64,000 nt of DNA from Haloactinomyces albus (GTDB lineage Bacteria > Actinomycetota > Actinomycetes > Mycobacteriales > Pseudonocardiaceae). Both the position numbers and the translations under genes were made by a program. The notes beneath the pieces were generated by a model. That model did no database searches, was not told where the DNA came from, and saw nothing but the letters and a program-made list of their open reading frames with translations. Location of the stretch: contig NZ_JAVDXW010000001.1 in assembly GCF_031458135.1 (NCBI RefSeq), positions 3,224,001-3,288,000 on the forward strand, read 5' to 3'. Of the stretch, positions 26,482 to 35,807 are shown one piece after another (the first letter of the stretch is position 1; every line of letters begins with the position of its first letter).

Positions 26482-27948
26482 TCAGCGGTCCTCGTCGCTG
26501 TCGCCGCGGTCCTCGTCGCTGTCGCCGCGGTCCTCGTCGTGCGGCGTGTCGTCGCCTTCTTGGGTGCCCTGCTCCTTGGCTTCGGCACGACGGATGGCCG
26601 CAATCGGGTCATCCAGATCCTCGTTGCTCGTACCCCACCTGTCGGCGAAGTCCAGCGGTTCGTCGAGGTCTTCCGCACCGGGCAGCAGATCGGGGTGATC
26701 CCAGACCCGGTCACGAACGGCGATGCCGTGCCGCTCGGTCAGCAACCGCCACAGCGTGCCTGCCGCACGCAACCTGCGTGGCCGTAGCTCCAGGCCGACC
26801 AGCGTGGCGAATGTCTGCTCCGCAGGGCCACCGCTCGCGCGGCGGCGGCGGATGGTCTCGCTCAGCGCTTCGGCTCCCGGCAAGCGTTCGCCGATCGCAT
26901 CGGTGACGACGACATCCACCCAACCCTCGACCAGCGCCAGCAGGTTCTCCAGACGGTTGAGCGCAGCCTGCTGCTCGGGGGTGGTCTGTGGTTCGAGCAT
27001 GCCGGAGCTCATCAGCTCCTGCATCGAACTCGGGTCGGTCGGATCGATCCTGCTCGCCAGGTCCTCCAGCGAGGAGGTATCCATCCGAATCCCCTGCGCG
27101 TATTCCTCGACCGTGGCCAGCAACCGCTGCCGCAGCCACGGCACATGGCTGAACAGGCGGTGGTGCGCCGCCTCACGCGCAGCGAGGAAAACGGTGATCT
27201 CACCCACGGGCCGATCCAGCCCTTCGCCGAACCGGCCGACATTGGCGGGCAGGAGTGCGGCGGTTCCCTCGGGGCCGAGCGGAAGTCCGATATCGGTCGA
27301 CGTCAGCACCTCGCCGCCGAGTTGGGCCAGTGCGTTCCCGAGCTGGGAACCGAAGGTGAGCCCACCCATCTGGCCGAGCATGGACAGCAGCGGCCCGGCG
27401 GCCTGCTTGGCCTCCTCCGGCATCGCGTCCAGCCACGCGCTGGACACCCGCTGCGCGACCGGATCGCACAGCCGTTGCCACGTGGGGAGGGTCTTTTCCA
27501 CCCAATCCACCGACGACCAGACCTGCACAGCATGAGTACCGACCGGCAAGGAGGTCACCGGGTCGAGCCACATTTCGGCGAGGCGAATGCTCTCCTCGAT
27601 GGACTTGACCTGCTCCTGGCTCGGACGTTCGGTGGTCTGGTTGCTGTGCAGCTGCTGCACGGCCAGCTGCTTGGCCAGGTCGTAGTTGACCGGACCTTCG
27701 CCCCCACCGCCGGATTGGCTAAGGACCTGGCCGAGCTGAGTCAGCATCTGGCCGAGCGCTCCGATGTCGAAATTGGGCATGCCGCCCGGGCCGGGCATAC
27801 CGCCGAAACCGGGTATCTGGTTACCCGAGTTTCCGGAATTCCCGGCACCACTGCCGGAGCGCCCTTCCGACGAGTCGCCCTTGTCGCGATCATCGGGATC
27901 CTCGTTGTTGGGATCGTGGGGGCCGAACCCGAACGGCACATCACTCAT
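26482..27948 (-). CDS. Zinc-dependent metalloprotease family protein (DUF2342/F420-associated)
   Basis: Protein of 488 residues. A Gly/Asn/Asp-rich N-terminal region of about 75 residues (FGGMPGPGGMPNFDIG) precedes a helical domain of the actinobacterial family often named zinc-dependent metalloprotease or F420 biosynthesis-associated protein. The candidate metal site is FLAAREAAHHRLF, with LVEGWVDVVV downstream. The C terminus is an unusual acidic repeat (DEDRGDS units). Real substrate and activity are unproven for the family. It corresponds in place to Rv3195. It is divergent from the PDZ protease gene over about 150 bp. Confidence 0.85.
   Translation of the reverse strand: MSDVPFGFGPHDPNNEDPDDRDKGDSSEGRSGSGAGNSGNSGNQIPGFGGMPGPGGMPNFDIGALGQMLTQLGQVLSQSGGGGEGPVNYDLAKQLAVQQLHSNQTTERPSQEQVKSIEESIRLAEMWLDPVTSLPVGTHAVQVWSSVDWVEKTLPTWQRLCDPVAQRVSSAWLDAMPEEAKQAAGPLLSMLGQMGGLTFGSQLGNALAQLGGEVLTSTDIGLPLGPEGTAALLPANVGRFGEGLDRPVGEITVFLAAREAAHHRLFSHVPWLRQRLLATVEEYAQGIRMDTSSLEDLASRIDPTDPSSMQELMSSGMLEPQTTPEQQAALNRLENLLALVEGWVDVVVTDAIGERLPGAEALSETIRRRRASGGPAEQTFATLVGLELRPRRLRAAGTLWRLLTERHGIAVRDRVWDHPDLLPGAEDLDEPLDFADRWGTSNEDLDDPIAAIRRAEAKEQGTQEGDDTPHDEDRGDSDEDRGDSDEDR
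26485..26539. repeat. 21-bp coding tandem repeat
   Basis: Two complete and one partial copy of a 21-bp unit (26485-26505, 26506-26526, 26527-26539), encoding the DEDRGDS repeat at the C terminus of the metalloprotease. Exact identity of the copies suggests recent slippage. Confidence 0.85.
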
Positions 27949-28095
27949 GGTTCCACCGTACGCGGAAGACTCCGCCGGACAGTAGCCGTCCGGCGGATTG
28001 CTCGCCCTCGGCGAAACGGAGGCATCCCGGCGCGCGGCGTTTCGTGCTTACCGGCGGCCACGGTTGCCCGGGCCGGACACGTAGGGTGTCATGCC

Positions 28096-29121
28096 GTGAG
28101 CCGCCGAACATGGACGCTGCTGACCAGTGTCGCCCTGGTCGTCGTTTTCGGGTTGTTGGGCGCGTTTGCGCGCGTACCGTACGTGGCACTCGGGCCGGGC
28201 CCGACGTACAACACGCTCGCCGCCGAGGGAGGCGTGCCGGTCGTCCGGATCGGCGAGGAGAAAACGTACCCGACCGCAGGCCACTTGAACATGACCACGG
28301 TGTCGGTCACCGACCAGCTCTCGCTGTTCGGGGCCCTGGGACTGTGGGTCAGCGGTCGCTATGCGCTTGCTCCGCGCGAAGTGTACTTTCCGCCGGGCAA
28401 GACCGAAAAGGAGATCGAGCGCAAGAACACCAGGGCGTTCCGGCATTCCCAGACCGCTGCCGAGACGGCGGCGCTGCGCTACCTCGGTTATCCCATGAAA
28501 GTGGTCGCGGACAGGATCGTCCGGGGCAGCCCGGCCGACGGGGTCATCGCACCCGGTGACCGGCTGATCGCCGCGGACGGTGACCCGGTGACCGATCCGC
28601 CGTCGTTGAGTGCGGCGCTGTCGGACACACGACCGGGTGAGCGAGTGCAGATCACCTTCCAGCACCAAGGGCAGTCGCCCCGCACCGTGACCGTGCAACT
28701 CGCCGAGCGTCCCGACGACAAGCCACAGGGTTTCCTCGGGGTCAATCCGGTGGCCCGCCCGGATGTCGACTTCACCATCGACATCAGCCTCGCCGATGTC
28801 GGCGGCCCGTCGGCGGGACTGATGTTCTCCCTGGCGATCGTGGACAAGCTCACCCCGGGACCGATCAATGGGGGTCGATTCGTCGCGGGCACCGGTGAAA
28901 TCAATGCGCAGGGCGAGGTCGGGCCGATCGGTGGCATCGGATTCAAGATGGTCGAGGCCAGGGAGGCCGGGGCGACCGTGTTCCTCACGCCCGCCGAGAA
29001 CTGCGCGGTGGCCGAACCGCAGGCGCCGGAGGGGTTGAAGCTCGTCAAGGTCTCCACGCTGACCGACGCGACCGAGGCACTGGCCGCCATCCGCGCCGGT
29101 CAGTCCCCGCCGACGTGCTGA
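28096..29121 (+). CDS. Membrane-anchored PDZ and Lon-like serine protease
   Basis: Protein of 341 residues. One N-terminal membrane anchor (LLTSVALVVVFGLLGAFARV), an extracytoplasmic PDZ domain (about 125-195; VRGSPADGVIAPGDRLIAAD), and a Lon-type proteolytic domain with the Ser-Lys dyad Ser239 (GGPSAGLMFSLA) and Lys284 (GIGFKMVEA). No AAA+ domain, so it is a Lon-like, ATP-independent protease facing outward. The GTG at 28096 is placed directly before SRRTWTLL. The longer upstream frame is antisense to the metalloprotease and is rejected. It corresponds to Rv3194c. Substrates unknown. Confidence 0.92.
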   Translation: MSRRTWTLLTSVALVVVFGLLGAFARVPYVALGPGPTYNTLAAEGGVPVVRIGEEKTYPTAGHLNMTTVSVTDQLSLFGALGLWVSGRYALAPREVYFPPGKTEKEIERKNTRAFRHSQTAAETAALRYLGYPMKVVADRIVRGSPADGVIAPGDRLIAADGDPVTDPPSLSAALSDTRPGERVQITFQHQGQSPRTVTVQLAERPDDKPQGFLGVNPVARPDVDFTIDISLADVGGPSAGLMFSLAIVDKLTPGPINGGRFVAGTGEINAQGEVGPIGGIGFKMVEAREAGATVFLTPAENCAVAEPQAPEGLKLVKVSTLTDATEALAAIRAGQSPPTC

Positions 29122-29185
29122 ACCGACGTGCTGAACAGCGCGGCGGTTCGGCAACCGTCCCGGCAGGCTCGGGGAACCACTCCGC

Positions 29186-29728
29186 TCAGGCGAACGTTTC
29201 GCGGAGGGCGTGCAACAGGTTCGGTGCGAGTGAGGTGTCCTGGAGGAGCTCCCCCTGGTCCTCGCCGGTGTCGCTGTCCTCGCCGGTATTGCGCAGACGC
29301 ATCACACAGGCCTCACCGCCCTCGCGGAGAACACCCGCGACCAACCGCGCCTCCTGGCGGTCGGGATGCTCGGCGGCCGCCGCCTGTGCGGCCTCGCCGT
29401 CGCCGGGGAGTTCGTCCTCCGCTTCGGGGGGCAGGACGACGATCTCCTGCACCAGTGCACAGCCTGCGACCTGTTCCGGCCAGCTGATTCGTGCCAGTGC
29501 TTCGGCGAGGTCCTGGGCAGGGAGTTCGTCCTGGGCGATGGGGGTGAACACCGATTCGGGATCGAGTTGTTCGGCCAGGTTCGGTTCGGCGGCGAGGAGC
29601 TCGCGAGTGGGCACGAGCGCGAACATCCGAGGTGGTTGGTCCCACCCCGTCGTGCCTGCGAACTCTTCGATCTCGCGCACGACCACGGGCAGGCCCGCAG
29701 CCCTCTCGTCGGCTGATGCGGTGGACAT
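29186..29728 (-). CDS. PPA1309-family protein
   Basis: Protein of 180 residues of the actinobacterial PPA1309 family, recognised from the N-terminal VVREIEEFAGTTGWDQPPRM followed by LFALVPT-like sequence and the DELPAQDLAEALARISWP region. Acidic, soluble, no motif of known enzymes; function unknown. The ATG at 29728 is chosen. It is convergent with the PDZ protease gene and divergent from the UPF0182 gene; this placement between the two is common in actinobacteria. Confidence 0.85.
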   Translation of the reverse strand: MSTASADERAAGLPVVVREIEEFAGTTGWDQPPRMFALVPTRELLAAEPNLAEQLDPESVFTPIAQDELPAQDLAEALARISWPEQVAGCALVQEIVVLPPEAEDELPGDGEAAQAAAAEHPDRQEARLVAGVLREGGEACVMRLRNTGEDSDTGEDQGELLQDTSLAPNLLHALRETFA

Positions 29729-29940
29729 TCATCCATGCTCGCACCGATCGGATACGGGCCTTCCGCAGGACCGGCCGGTGACGTGCTGCCGGTGACGCGG
29801 TGAATGTCTTTTTCACCCGAATCCACGGGCGCCGTCCCAGGCGACGAAAACAAGGTCGTAGAGTTGACCGCACGGGGTGACCCGGTGCGTAGCATGTGCT
29901 CGCACCCCCAGTTCGAGGATCGTCGTCAGGAGAGTGCGCT

Positions 29941-32868
29941 GTGGCCACAAGGCCGGTCGGAATGCCGAAACTGTCCCGACGTAGCAGGATCCTGCTGATC
30001 CTGGGAGCCGTTGTGCTCGTCGCGCTGATCGCCGGCTCGCGGTTGGTGGGTACGTATGTGGATTGGCTGTGGTTCGGCGAGGTCGGTTACCGCGGGATCT
30101 TCACCACGATCGTGCTGACGCGCATTGCCGTGTGGGCAGCCGTGGGCGCTTTCATCGGTGGGATTCTGGCGTTCAACCTGTGGTTGGCCTACCGCAAGCG
30201 GCCGGTGTTCGTGCCGATGGGCGGCCCGGAGGATCCGCTGGCACGCTATCGGGCGGTGGTCACCGAGCGCTCCAAGCTGATCGGCATCGGCCTTCCCGTC
30301 ATCGTGGGAGTGATCGCCGGGCTCGCGGGTCAGGGCTACTGGAAGACGGTCCAGCTGTTTTTCAACAGCGCCTCGTTCGGCAGGACCGATCCCCAGTTCG
30401 GTCATGACATCAGCTTCTACACCTTCGAACTCCCCTTCTACCGCTGGCTGCTGGCCCTGGGCTTCGTCGCAGTGGCGCTCTCCTTCATCGGGGCCCTGGT
30501 CACGCACTACATCTTCGGCGGTATTCGACTGGCCGGGCGGTCCGCTCAGGTGTCGGTGCCCGCGCGGGTCCAGCTCGCGGTGCTGGCGGGAATCTTCGTG
30601 CTGCTCAAGGCGGTCGACTTCTTCTTCGACCGCTACGATCTGCTGCTTTCGCAGCGCAGTGACCTGTTCACCGGTGCCACCTACACCGACTTGCACGCGG
30701 TCATGCCGTCCAAGCTGATCCTGATGTGCATCGCGCTCTTCTGCGCGGTCGCGTTCTTCGCCGCGGTGTTCCTGCGGAACCTGCAGATCCCGGCGCTGGC
30801 AACGGTCCTGCTGGTGCTGTCGAGCCTGGTCGTCGGTGCCCTGTGGCCGGCCCTGCTGCAGCAGTTCTCGGTCGAACCGAACGCCAAGCAGCGCGAGGCA
30901 CAGTCCATCCAGCGCAACATCAATGCCACGCGGCAGGCCTACGGCATCACCAAGAACAAGATCAACGAGGTTTCTTACAAGGGCACCAGCAACGTCTCGG
31001 CCGAGGAGGTCGCCCAGGACGAGGGCACCATCTCCAACATTCGGTTGCTGGACCCGACCCTGCTCTCGGAGACCTTCACCCAGCTGCAGCAGCAGTACAA
31101 CTTCTACGGTTTCCCGGACGAGCTGGACATCGACCGGTACCGCAATGCTCAAGGGGAGTTGCAGGACTACCTCGTCGCGGTACGCGGGATCAACACCGAC
31201 GGGCTGGCTGCCAACCAGCAGTCCTGGATCAACCGGCACATGGTCTACACCCACGGCAACGGCTTCGTCACCGCCCCCGCCGACCGTGTCGACTCCGTGC
31301 CCGGTGAAGGGGCCGATGTGGGCAGCTACCCGGTGTTCTCGATGAGCGACGTCTCCAACAACGGCAAGGGCCGGATTCCGGTCGACCAGCCCCGGGTGTA
31401 CTACGGGGAACTGGTCCAGGACTACGCCATCGTCGGTGGTGATCCGGGTGCCGCGCCGCGCGAGTACGACACGCCCAACTCGAAGTACACCTACAAGGGC
31501 GAGGGTGGCGTCGCGATCGGCAACTGGTTCAAACGGCTGACATACGCCGCCTACTACGGTGAGCGCAACATCCTGTTCAACCAGGCGATCGGTTCCGAGT
31601 CGAAGCTCATCCACAAGCGCAATCCGCGCGAGCGGGTCCAGGAGGTCGCTCCGTGGCTCAAGCTCGACGGCGACTCGTACCCGGCGGTGATCAACGGCGA
31701 GGTCAAGTGGATCCTCGACGGCTACACCACGCTGAACAACTACCCGTACTCGCAGCTGACCTCGTTCGGTCAGGCGAGCAGCGATTCGCAGGGTGGTCCG
31801 CCACAGCCGGATCAGCAGATCAACTACATCCGGAACTCGGTCAAGATCACCGTGGATGCCTATGACGGGACCGTCACCCTGTACACCGTCGACCAGCAGG
31901 ATCCGGTTCTGAAGGCGTGGAAGGGGATCTTCCCGGGACTGGTCAAGCCCGAAAGCGCCATCAGCCCCGAGCTGCGTCAGCACTTCCGCTACCCGACAGA
32001 TCTGTTCAACACGCAGCGCACGATGTTGACCCAGTACCACGTGGACGACCCCGGTGCCTTCTACTCCAACCAGGGCTTCTGGCAGGTTCCCTCGGACCCG
32101 CACACCAGCGGCGGCAACAATTCGGCGGACAAGCAGCCGCCGTACTACGTGCTGGCCCAGAACCCCACGCAGAACAGGCCGACCTTCCAGCTCACGAGCT
32201 CGTTGACGGCCCTGCGCAGGCCGAACCTCGCCTCCTGGGTGTCGGTCTCCTCGGCGCCGGAGACCTACGGGCAGTTCACGTTGCTGCAACTGCCGACGAA
32301 CACGCAGACACCGGGTCCCGTCCAGGTGCAGCGCCAGATGGAGTCGACACCGAAGGTCACCCAGGACAGGACCCTGTTCGACAACCCCGGTGTCCGCCCG
32401 AGGTTCGGCAACCTCCTGACGCTGCCGGTGCAGGGCGGGCTGCTGTATGTGGAACCGATCTACATCCAGCCGAGCAGCGAGAACACGTATCCGCAGCTGG
32501 CCAGGGTGCTCACCTACTTCGGTGGCAAGGTCGGCTACGCGCCGACGCTGGGGGAGTCGCTGGAGCAGGTGTTCGGTGCCGGTGCCGGCGAGCAGGCCGA
32601 CACGGCGGCAGGATCCGGTGACGAGCAGCAGACGGAGAACGGGCAGCAGCCACCACAGGACGGGCAGCAGCCACCACAGGACGGGCAGCAGCCTTCGGGG
32701 CAGCCCGCCGACCCGGAGGTGGCTCAGGCGGTGAGCGACATCCAGGCCGCGCTGGATCGGATCCGTTCCGCGCAGCAGTCCGGTAACCTCGGTGAACTCG
32801 GTTCGGCGTTCCAGCAACTCGAGGAGGCCACCCGGCGCTTCGAGCAGGCTCAGGGCAGCGGCGGCTGA
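29941..32868 (+). CDS. UPF0182-family large membrane protein
   Basis: Protein of 975 residues. Seven or so membrane segments lie in the first 300 residues (starting ILLILGAVVLVALIAGSRLV), followed by a large extracytoplasmic domain of about 650 residues rich in Tyr, Asn and Gly (EVSYKGTSNVSAEEVAQDEG, RVYYGELVQDYAIVG). The family is universal in actinobacteria with unknown function. The C terminus carries a Gln/Pro-rich low-complexity linker (PPQDGQQ repeats) and a final helix. GTG 29941 has AGGAGAG upstream. It corresponds to Rv3193c. Confidence 0.92.
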   Translation: MATRPVGMPKLSRRSRILLILGAVVLVALIAGSRLVGTYVDWLWFGEVGYRGIFTTIVLTRIAVWAAVGAFIGGILAFNLWLAYRKRPVFVPMGGPEDPLARYRAVVTERSKLIGIGLPVIVGVIAGLAGQGYWKTVQLFFNSASFGRTDPQFGHDISFYTFELPFYRWLLALGFVAVALSFIGALVTHYIFGGIRLAGRSAQVSVPARVQLAVLAGIFVLLKAVDFFFDRYDLLLSQRSDLFTGATYTDLHAVMPSKLILMCIALFCAVAFFAAVFLRNLQIPALATVLLVLSSLVVGALWPALLQQFSVEPNAKQREAQSIQRNINATRQAYGITKNKINEVSYKGTSNVSAEEVAQDEGTISNIRLLDPTLLSETFTQLQQQYNFYGFPDELDIDRYRNAQGELQDYLVAVRGINTDGLAANQQSWINRHMVYTHGNGFVTAPADRVDSVPGEGADVGSYPVFSMSDVSNNGKGRIPVDQPRVYYGELVQDYAIVGGDPGAAPREYDTPNSKYTYKGEGGVAIGNWFKRLTYAAYYGERNILFNQAIGSESKLIHKRNPRERVQEVAPWLKLDGDSYPAVINGEVKWILDGYTTLNNYPYSQLTSFGQASSDSQGGPPQPDQQINYIRNSVKITVDAYDGTVTLYTVDQQDPVLKAWKGIFPGLVKPESAISPELRQHFRYPTDLFNTQRTMLTQYHVDDPGAFYSNQGFWQVPSDPHTSGGNNSADKQPPYYVLAQNPTQNRPTFQLTSSLTALRRPNLASWVSVSSAPETYGQFTLLQLPTNTQTPGPVQVQRQMESTPKVTQDRTLFDNPGVRPRFGNLLTLPVQGGLLYVEPIYIQPSSENTYPQLARVLTYFGGKVGYAPTLGESLEQVFGAGAGEQADTAAGSGDEQQTENGQQPPQDGQQPPQDGQQPSGQPADPEVAQAVSDIQAALDRIRSAQQSGNLGELGSAFQQLEEATRRFEQAQGSGG
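32641..32694. repeat. 21-bp coding tandem repeat in the UPF0182 gene
   Basis: Two full copies (32641-32661, 32662-32682) and part of a third of a 21-bp unit encoding GQQPPQD. It lengthens the extracytoplasmic Gln/Pro linker. Confidence 0.85.
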
Positions 32869-32888
32869 ACCTGATCACCCTGGCCTCG

Positions 32889-32923
32889 GGCCGGTGTGGG
32901 TTGGTCGATTACCCACACCGGCC
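32889..32923 (+). terminator. Hairpin downstream of the UPF0182 gene
   Basis: Perfect 13-bp arms GGCCGGTGTGGGT and ACCCACACCGGCC around a 9-nt loop, 20 bp after the stop codon. No U-tract follows, as is common in high-GC actinobacteria. Confidence 0.65.
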
Positions 32924-33019
32924 GTCCGAGCGGCTGAGAGTGACGTGGGTCATGGATGCGGCCCCGGAGTTGCACGGAGGTTCTTTCGTCTATTAGAGTG
33001 AAGATACAACGAAACACGG

Positions 33020-33096
33020 CGCGGGGTGGAGCAGTTCGGTAGCTCGCTGGGCTCATAACCCAGAGGTCGCAGGTTCGAATCCTGTCCCCGCTACCA
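33020..33096 (+). tRNA. Initiator tRNA-fMet (CAT), copy 1
   Basis: A 77-nt cloverleaf with anticodon CAT. Three consecutive G:C pairs close the anticodon stem (GGGCTCATAACCC) and position 1:72 (C opposite T) is unpaired, both hallmarks of initiator tRNA. The 3' CCA is encoded. A -10-like TAGAGT lies about 25 bp upstream. Confidence 0.95.
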
Positions 33097-33100
33097 GCCA

Positions 33101-33132
33101 TCGGCCCTCGAACCTTCGGGTTCGGGGGCCGA
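33101..33132 (+). terminator. Hairpin after tRNA-fMet copy 1
   Basis: Fourteen-bp stem (one G:T wobble) with a TTCG tetraloop, beginning 4 nt after the tRNA. Probably terminates or helps process the transcript. Confidence 0.6.
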
Positions 33133-33232
33133 CTTCGTGAGTCGGCGGTGCCGGAGCTCCGCGGGTGAACCCACCCCCCTGCAGTGGGGTCCAATGGGTG
33201 TGGTGTAGAGTCATCATTACAACGAAACACGG

Positions 33233-33309
33233 CGCGGGGTGGAGCAGTTCGGTAGCTCGCTGGGCTCATAACCCAGAGGTCGCAGGTTCGAATCCTGTCC
33301 CCGCTACCA
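33233..33309 (+). tRNA. Initiator tRNA-fMet (CAT), copy 2
   Basis: Identical in sequence to the copy 213 bp upstream, with the same initiator features and encoded CCA. The 5' flank TACAACGAAACACGG and a TAGAGT -10-like element are repeated, so each copy appears to have its own promoter and the duplication included upstream sequence. Confidence 0.95.
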
Positions 33310-33312
33310 GCC

Positions 33313-33347
33313 ACGAAGGCCCCGGGCATTGCTTCCGGGGCCTTCGT
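33313..33347 (+). terminator. Hairpin after tRNA-fMet copy 2
   Basis: Perfect 13-bp arms ACGAAGGCCCCGG and CCGGGGCCTTCGT with a 9-nt loop, 4 nt after the tRNA. Different in sequence from the hairpin behind copy 1. Confidence 0.65.
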
Positions 33348-33481
33348 CGTTGTCGTCGGCCCTGTGTCCCGATGGACCGGCTCCCGCTGTCGAGCGGGAG
33401 CACGCGAGGAGGCGAAGCCTCCGGAGCGGGGCGAGCGGGCCGAAGGGATCGACGTTGTCGCCCCGCTGCGGATCACTGCGG

Positions 33482-33688
33482 TCAGCCGGCCCAGGATTTG
33501 GCGCAGCGCGGTGAGCACACGCGCCCTTCCCCGCCCCCGGTGCGGTAGAAGCGCATTTTGCGTCCGCACACGATGCACGGGTGGGTGTCGCCCTGCACGG
33601 GCATCACCGACTTGGCACGTTCGGTGACTTTATTGGTCACCTTCGTCCTGCCTGCCGCGAGCTTGGTTCGCAACAAACTTCGATGCAC
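33482..33688 (-). CDS. Small zinc-binding protein, hypothetical
   Basis: Protein of 68 residues starting at GTG 33688, with AAAGGAGG 8 nt upstream, which decides the start. A basic N-terminal half (RTKLAAGRTKVTNKVTERAK) precedes a four-cysteine zinc site: CIVCGRK then CSPRC about 18 residues later. No family name can be given; the layout resembles small FmdB-like or zinc-ribbon proteins. It is convergent with the tRNA copy and divergent from the PadR gene region. The upstream 377 bp (33689-34065) contain no other gene; they hold the operator-like repeat at 34006-34032. Confidence 0.6.
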   Translation of the reverse strand: MHRSLLRTKLAAGRTKVTNKVTERAKSVMPVQGDTHPCIVCGRKMRFYRTGGGEGRVCSPRCAKSWAG

Positions 33689-34005
33689 CTCGGATGCCTC
33701 CTTTGCCGATCTCCTGTGGCCGCTGACTGGTCGGCCAGGGGGAAGGGTGCCGGTATTACCGGCTGCTGTGCAGGCTTGGCGCGGGATTACCCCTCTTCGG
33801 CCCACCAAGAGCGCCCGTCCGGAGTACCCCCTCCGCGGGAGGGTGTTGTATGCGTGACTCCGGCGTGGATTCTTCGAATGTGTTTTGCCTCGGCTGTCGA
33901 GGTGTGTGGACAGGACGAGTTACGGGCAGGATGGATGGGTAGGGCGAATGAGGCGGGGCTGGGGCACAGCTTCCGTGCCCGGCCACTCGGGGCGGTTCAG
34001 TGCAG

Positions 34006-34032
34006 CACAATGGACAGAACTCGACCATTGTG
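34006..34032. promoter_or_regulatory. Operator-like inverted repeat before padR
   Basis: Perfect 8-bp arms CACAATGG and CCATTGTG separated by 11 bp, 33 bp before the PadR start. TGGACAG is also directly repeated across the element. Position and symmetry fit an autoregulatory PadR operator. Confidence 0.5.
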
Positions 34033-34065
34033 GACAGCATCGCGCTCGCATGGCACCGTGGTGGT

Positions 34066-34563
34066 GTGACCGAGCTGAATGCGACATCCGCAGCCCTGCT
34101 GGGGCTGCTGCACGAAGGTCCGAAGACCGGTGGGCAGCTCGTGGCTGCCGCCGCCGAGCGCTTCGGCGGGTTCTTCAGCGTGACCCGCAGTCAGGTTTAT
34201 CGGGAGCTGCCCGTGATGACCGATGCGGGACTGCTACGCCTCGGTAAGCAGGGACCGCGCTCCAGCCAGCAGTATGTCATTACCGCGGCCGGAAAGCGTG
34301 CCTTCAAGTCGTGGCTGAACACGGAACCGGGGCCGGATAATGTGCGCAGTCCGCTGATTCTGCGCCTCTACCACGCGGGCGCACTCACTCCGAAGCAGCG
34401 GGCCAACCTGGTGAACTCCGCTCGCGAGCAGTACACGCAGAAGCTCAGCGAGTCGAGGAGCACGGCCAAGGCCGCCAGCGACCCGTACGAGAAGGCGACC
34501 GCGGATTTCACCGTGGCCTATAATCGGGCCATCATCAAGCTGCTCGACGCCATCCCGGAGTGA
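34066..34563 (+). CDS. PadR-family transcriptional regulator
   Basis: Protein of 165 residues. The N-terminal winged helix carries the PadR signature ([20 protein letters not shown], then [20 protein letters not shown]), followed by the wing [15 protein letters not shown] and a C-terminal Vir-like helical dimerisation domain (about 95-165). GTG 34066 is chosen because it places the first helix correctly. PadR proteins repress nearby genes and themselves and respond to small molecules (family knowledge); the inducer here is unknown. The operator-like repeat upstream supports autoregulation. It lies just before prfB but with about 100 bp between. Confidence 0.9.
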   Translation: MTELNATSAALLGLLHEGPKTGGQLVAAAAERFGGFFSVTRSQVYRELPVMTDAGLLRLGKQGPRSSQQYVITAAGKRAFKSWLNTEPGPDNVRSPLILRLYHAGALTPKQRANLVNSAREQYTQKLSESRSTAKAASDPYEKATADFTVAYNRAIIKLLDAIPE

Positions 34564-34660
34564 GCACCGTAAGACGGTGCGAGTCTCCTGTCGGGCGCTC
34601 CACGGCGCTCCTCGCCCGTCCTCGTCGCAGGCACGAGCACGTCAAGTAGGCTGGAATACT

Positions 34661-35770
34661 GTGAATCCCGACGTCGCCGCCGATCTCAAGGACCTGTCCA
34701 CCACGCTCGAGGGTATCGAGCGCGTGATGGACCTCGACACCCTGCGTGCGCGGATTGCGGAACTGGAGGAGGAGTCCGCCCGGCCGGATCTGTGGGACGA
34801 CGTCGAGTACGCGCAGAAGGTCAGCAGTCAGCTCGTGTACAAGCAGGCGGACCTGCGTAAGGTGACCACCCTGCGCCAGCGCCTGGACGACCTGGGGGTC
34901 CTGTACGAACTCGGTGAGGACGAGGGCGACAGCGCCAGTCTTGCCGAGGCCAACGAGGAGCGTGAGCGGCTTCGCAAGGATCTCGCCGATCTCGAGGTTC
35001 GCACCCTGCTGTCGGGGGAGTACGACGAGCGCTCGGCGATGGTGACGGTCCGTGCCGAGGCCGGCGGCGTGGATGCCGCCGATTTCGCCGAGATGTTGAT
35101 GCGGATGTACCTGCGCTGGGCGGAGCGGCACGGCTACCCGGTCGAGGTCTACGACACCTCCTATGCCGAAGAGGCCGGCGTGAAATCGGCGACGTTCCGA
35201 GTCGACGCCGCGTTCGCCTACGGCACGCTCTCGGTCGAGCAGGGGACGCACCGCCTGGTGCGTATCTCACCGTTCGACAACCAGGGACGCAGGCAGACTT
35301 CGTTCGCCGGGGTCGAGGTCCTTCCGGTGGTGGAGGAGACCGACCACGTCGAGGTCTCCGACAAGGACATCAGGATGGATGTCTTCCGCTCGTCCGGTCC
35401 CGGCGGGCAGAGCGTGAACACGACCGACTCGGCGGTGCGGCTCACGCATCTGCCGACCGGCATCGTCGTTTCCTGCCAGAACGAGAAGTCGCAGCTCCAG
35501 AACAGGGCGGCTGCGATGCGCGTGCTGCAATCCAAGCTCCTCGCACGTAAGCGCGAGGAGGAGCAGGCCGAACTCGATGCGCTCAAGGACGGCAGTGGTT
35601 CGGGCTGGGGCAACCAGATGCGCTCCTACGTGCTGCACCCGTACCAGATGGTCAAGGACCTGCGTACCGACTACGAGATCGGTAACCCCGACGCCGTGCT
35701 GGAGGGGCAGATCGACGGGCTCCTGGACGCGGGTATCCGCTGGCGGAGCCAGCAGAACCAGGCTGCCTGA
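34661..35770 (+). CDS. prfB: Peptide chain release factor 2
   Basis: Protein of 369 residues, standard RF2 length. The GGQ motif is in [20 protein letters not shown] and the stop-codon-recognition SPF tripeptide is in [10 protein letters not shown]. It recognises UGA and UAA and triggers peptide release. The frame is continuous from GTG 34661; the programmed +1 frameshift found in many bacterial prfB genes is absent. It is followed by ftsE-ftsX-smpB, a conserved actinobacterial order. Confidence 0.97.
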   Translation: MNPDVAADLKDLSTTLEGIERVMDLDTLRARIAELEEESARPDLWDDVEYAQKVSSQLVYKQADLRKVTTLRQRLDDLGVLYELGEDEGDSASLAEANEERERLRKDLADLEVRTLLSGEYDERSAMVTVRAEAGGVDAADFAEMLMRMYLRWAERHGYPVEVYDTSYAEEAGVKSATFRVDAAFAYGTLSVEQGTHRLVRISPFDNQGRRQTSFAGVEVLPVVEETDHVEVSDKDIRMDVFRSSGPGGQSVNTTDSAVRLTHLPTGIVVSCQNEKSQLQNRAAAMRVLQSKLLARKREEEQAELDALKDGSGSGWGNQMRSYVLHPYQMVKDLRTDYEIGNPDAVLEGQIDGLLDAGIRWRSQQNQAA

Positions 35771-35807
35771 GAGGTCTCCTGCCCACCTGCCGGTGCGGGT
35801 GCGTGTG

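Noticed and set aside
27145-28095. N-terminal extension of the PDZ/Lon-like protein
   Set aside because: It is antisense to the zinc metalloprotease; the membrane anchor right after GTG 28096 is the natural beginning.
29926-32817. Long antisense open frame (963 codons) over the UPF0182 gene
   Set aside because: Mirror frame of a conserved gene; sequence has no domain features.
32850-33578. Reverse frame with two copies of GDRIRTCDLWVMSPASYR
   Set aside because: This peptide is the translated complement of the two tRNA-fMet genes, a well-known false protein.
34661-35770. Programmed frameshift in prfB
   Set aside because: The frame is continuous from the GTG start; no early stop or slippery site is present.
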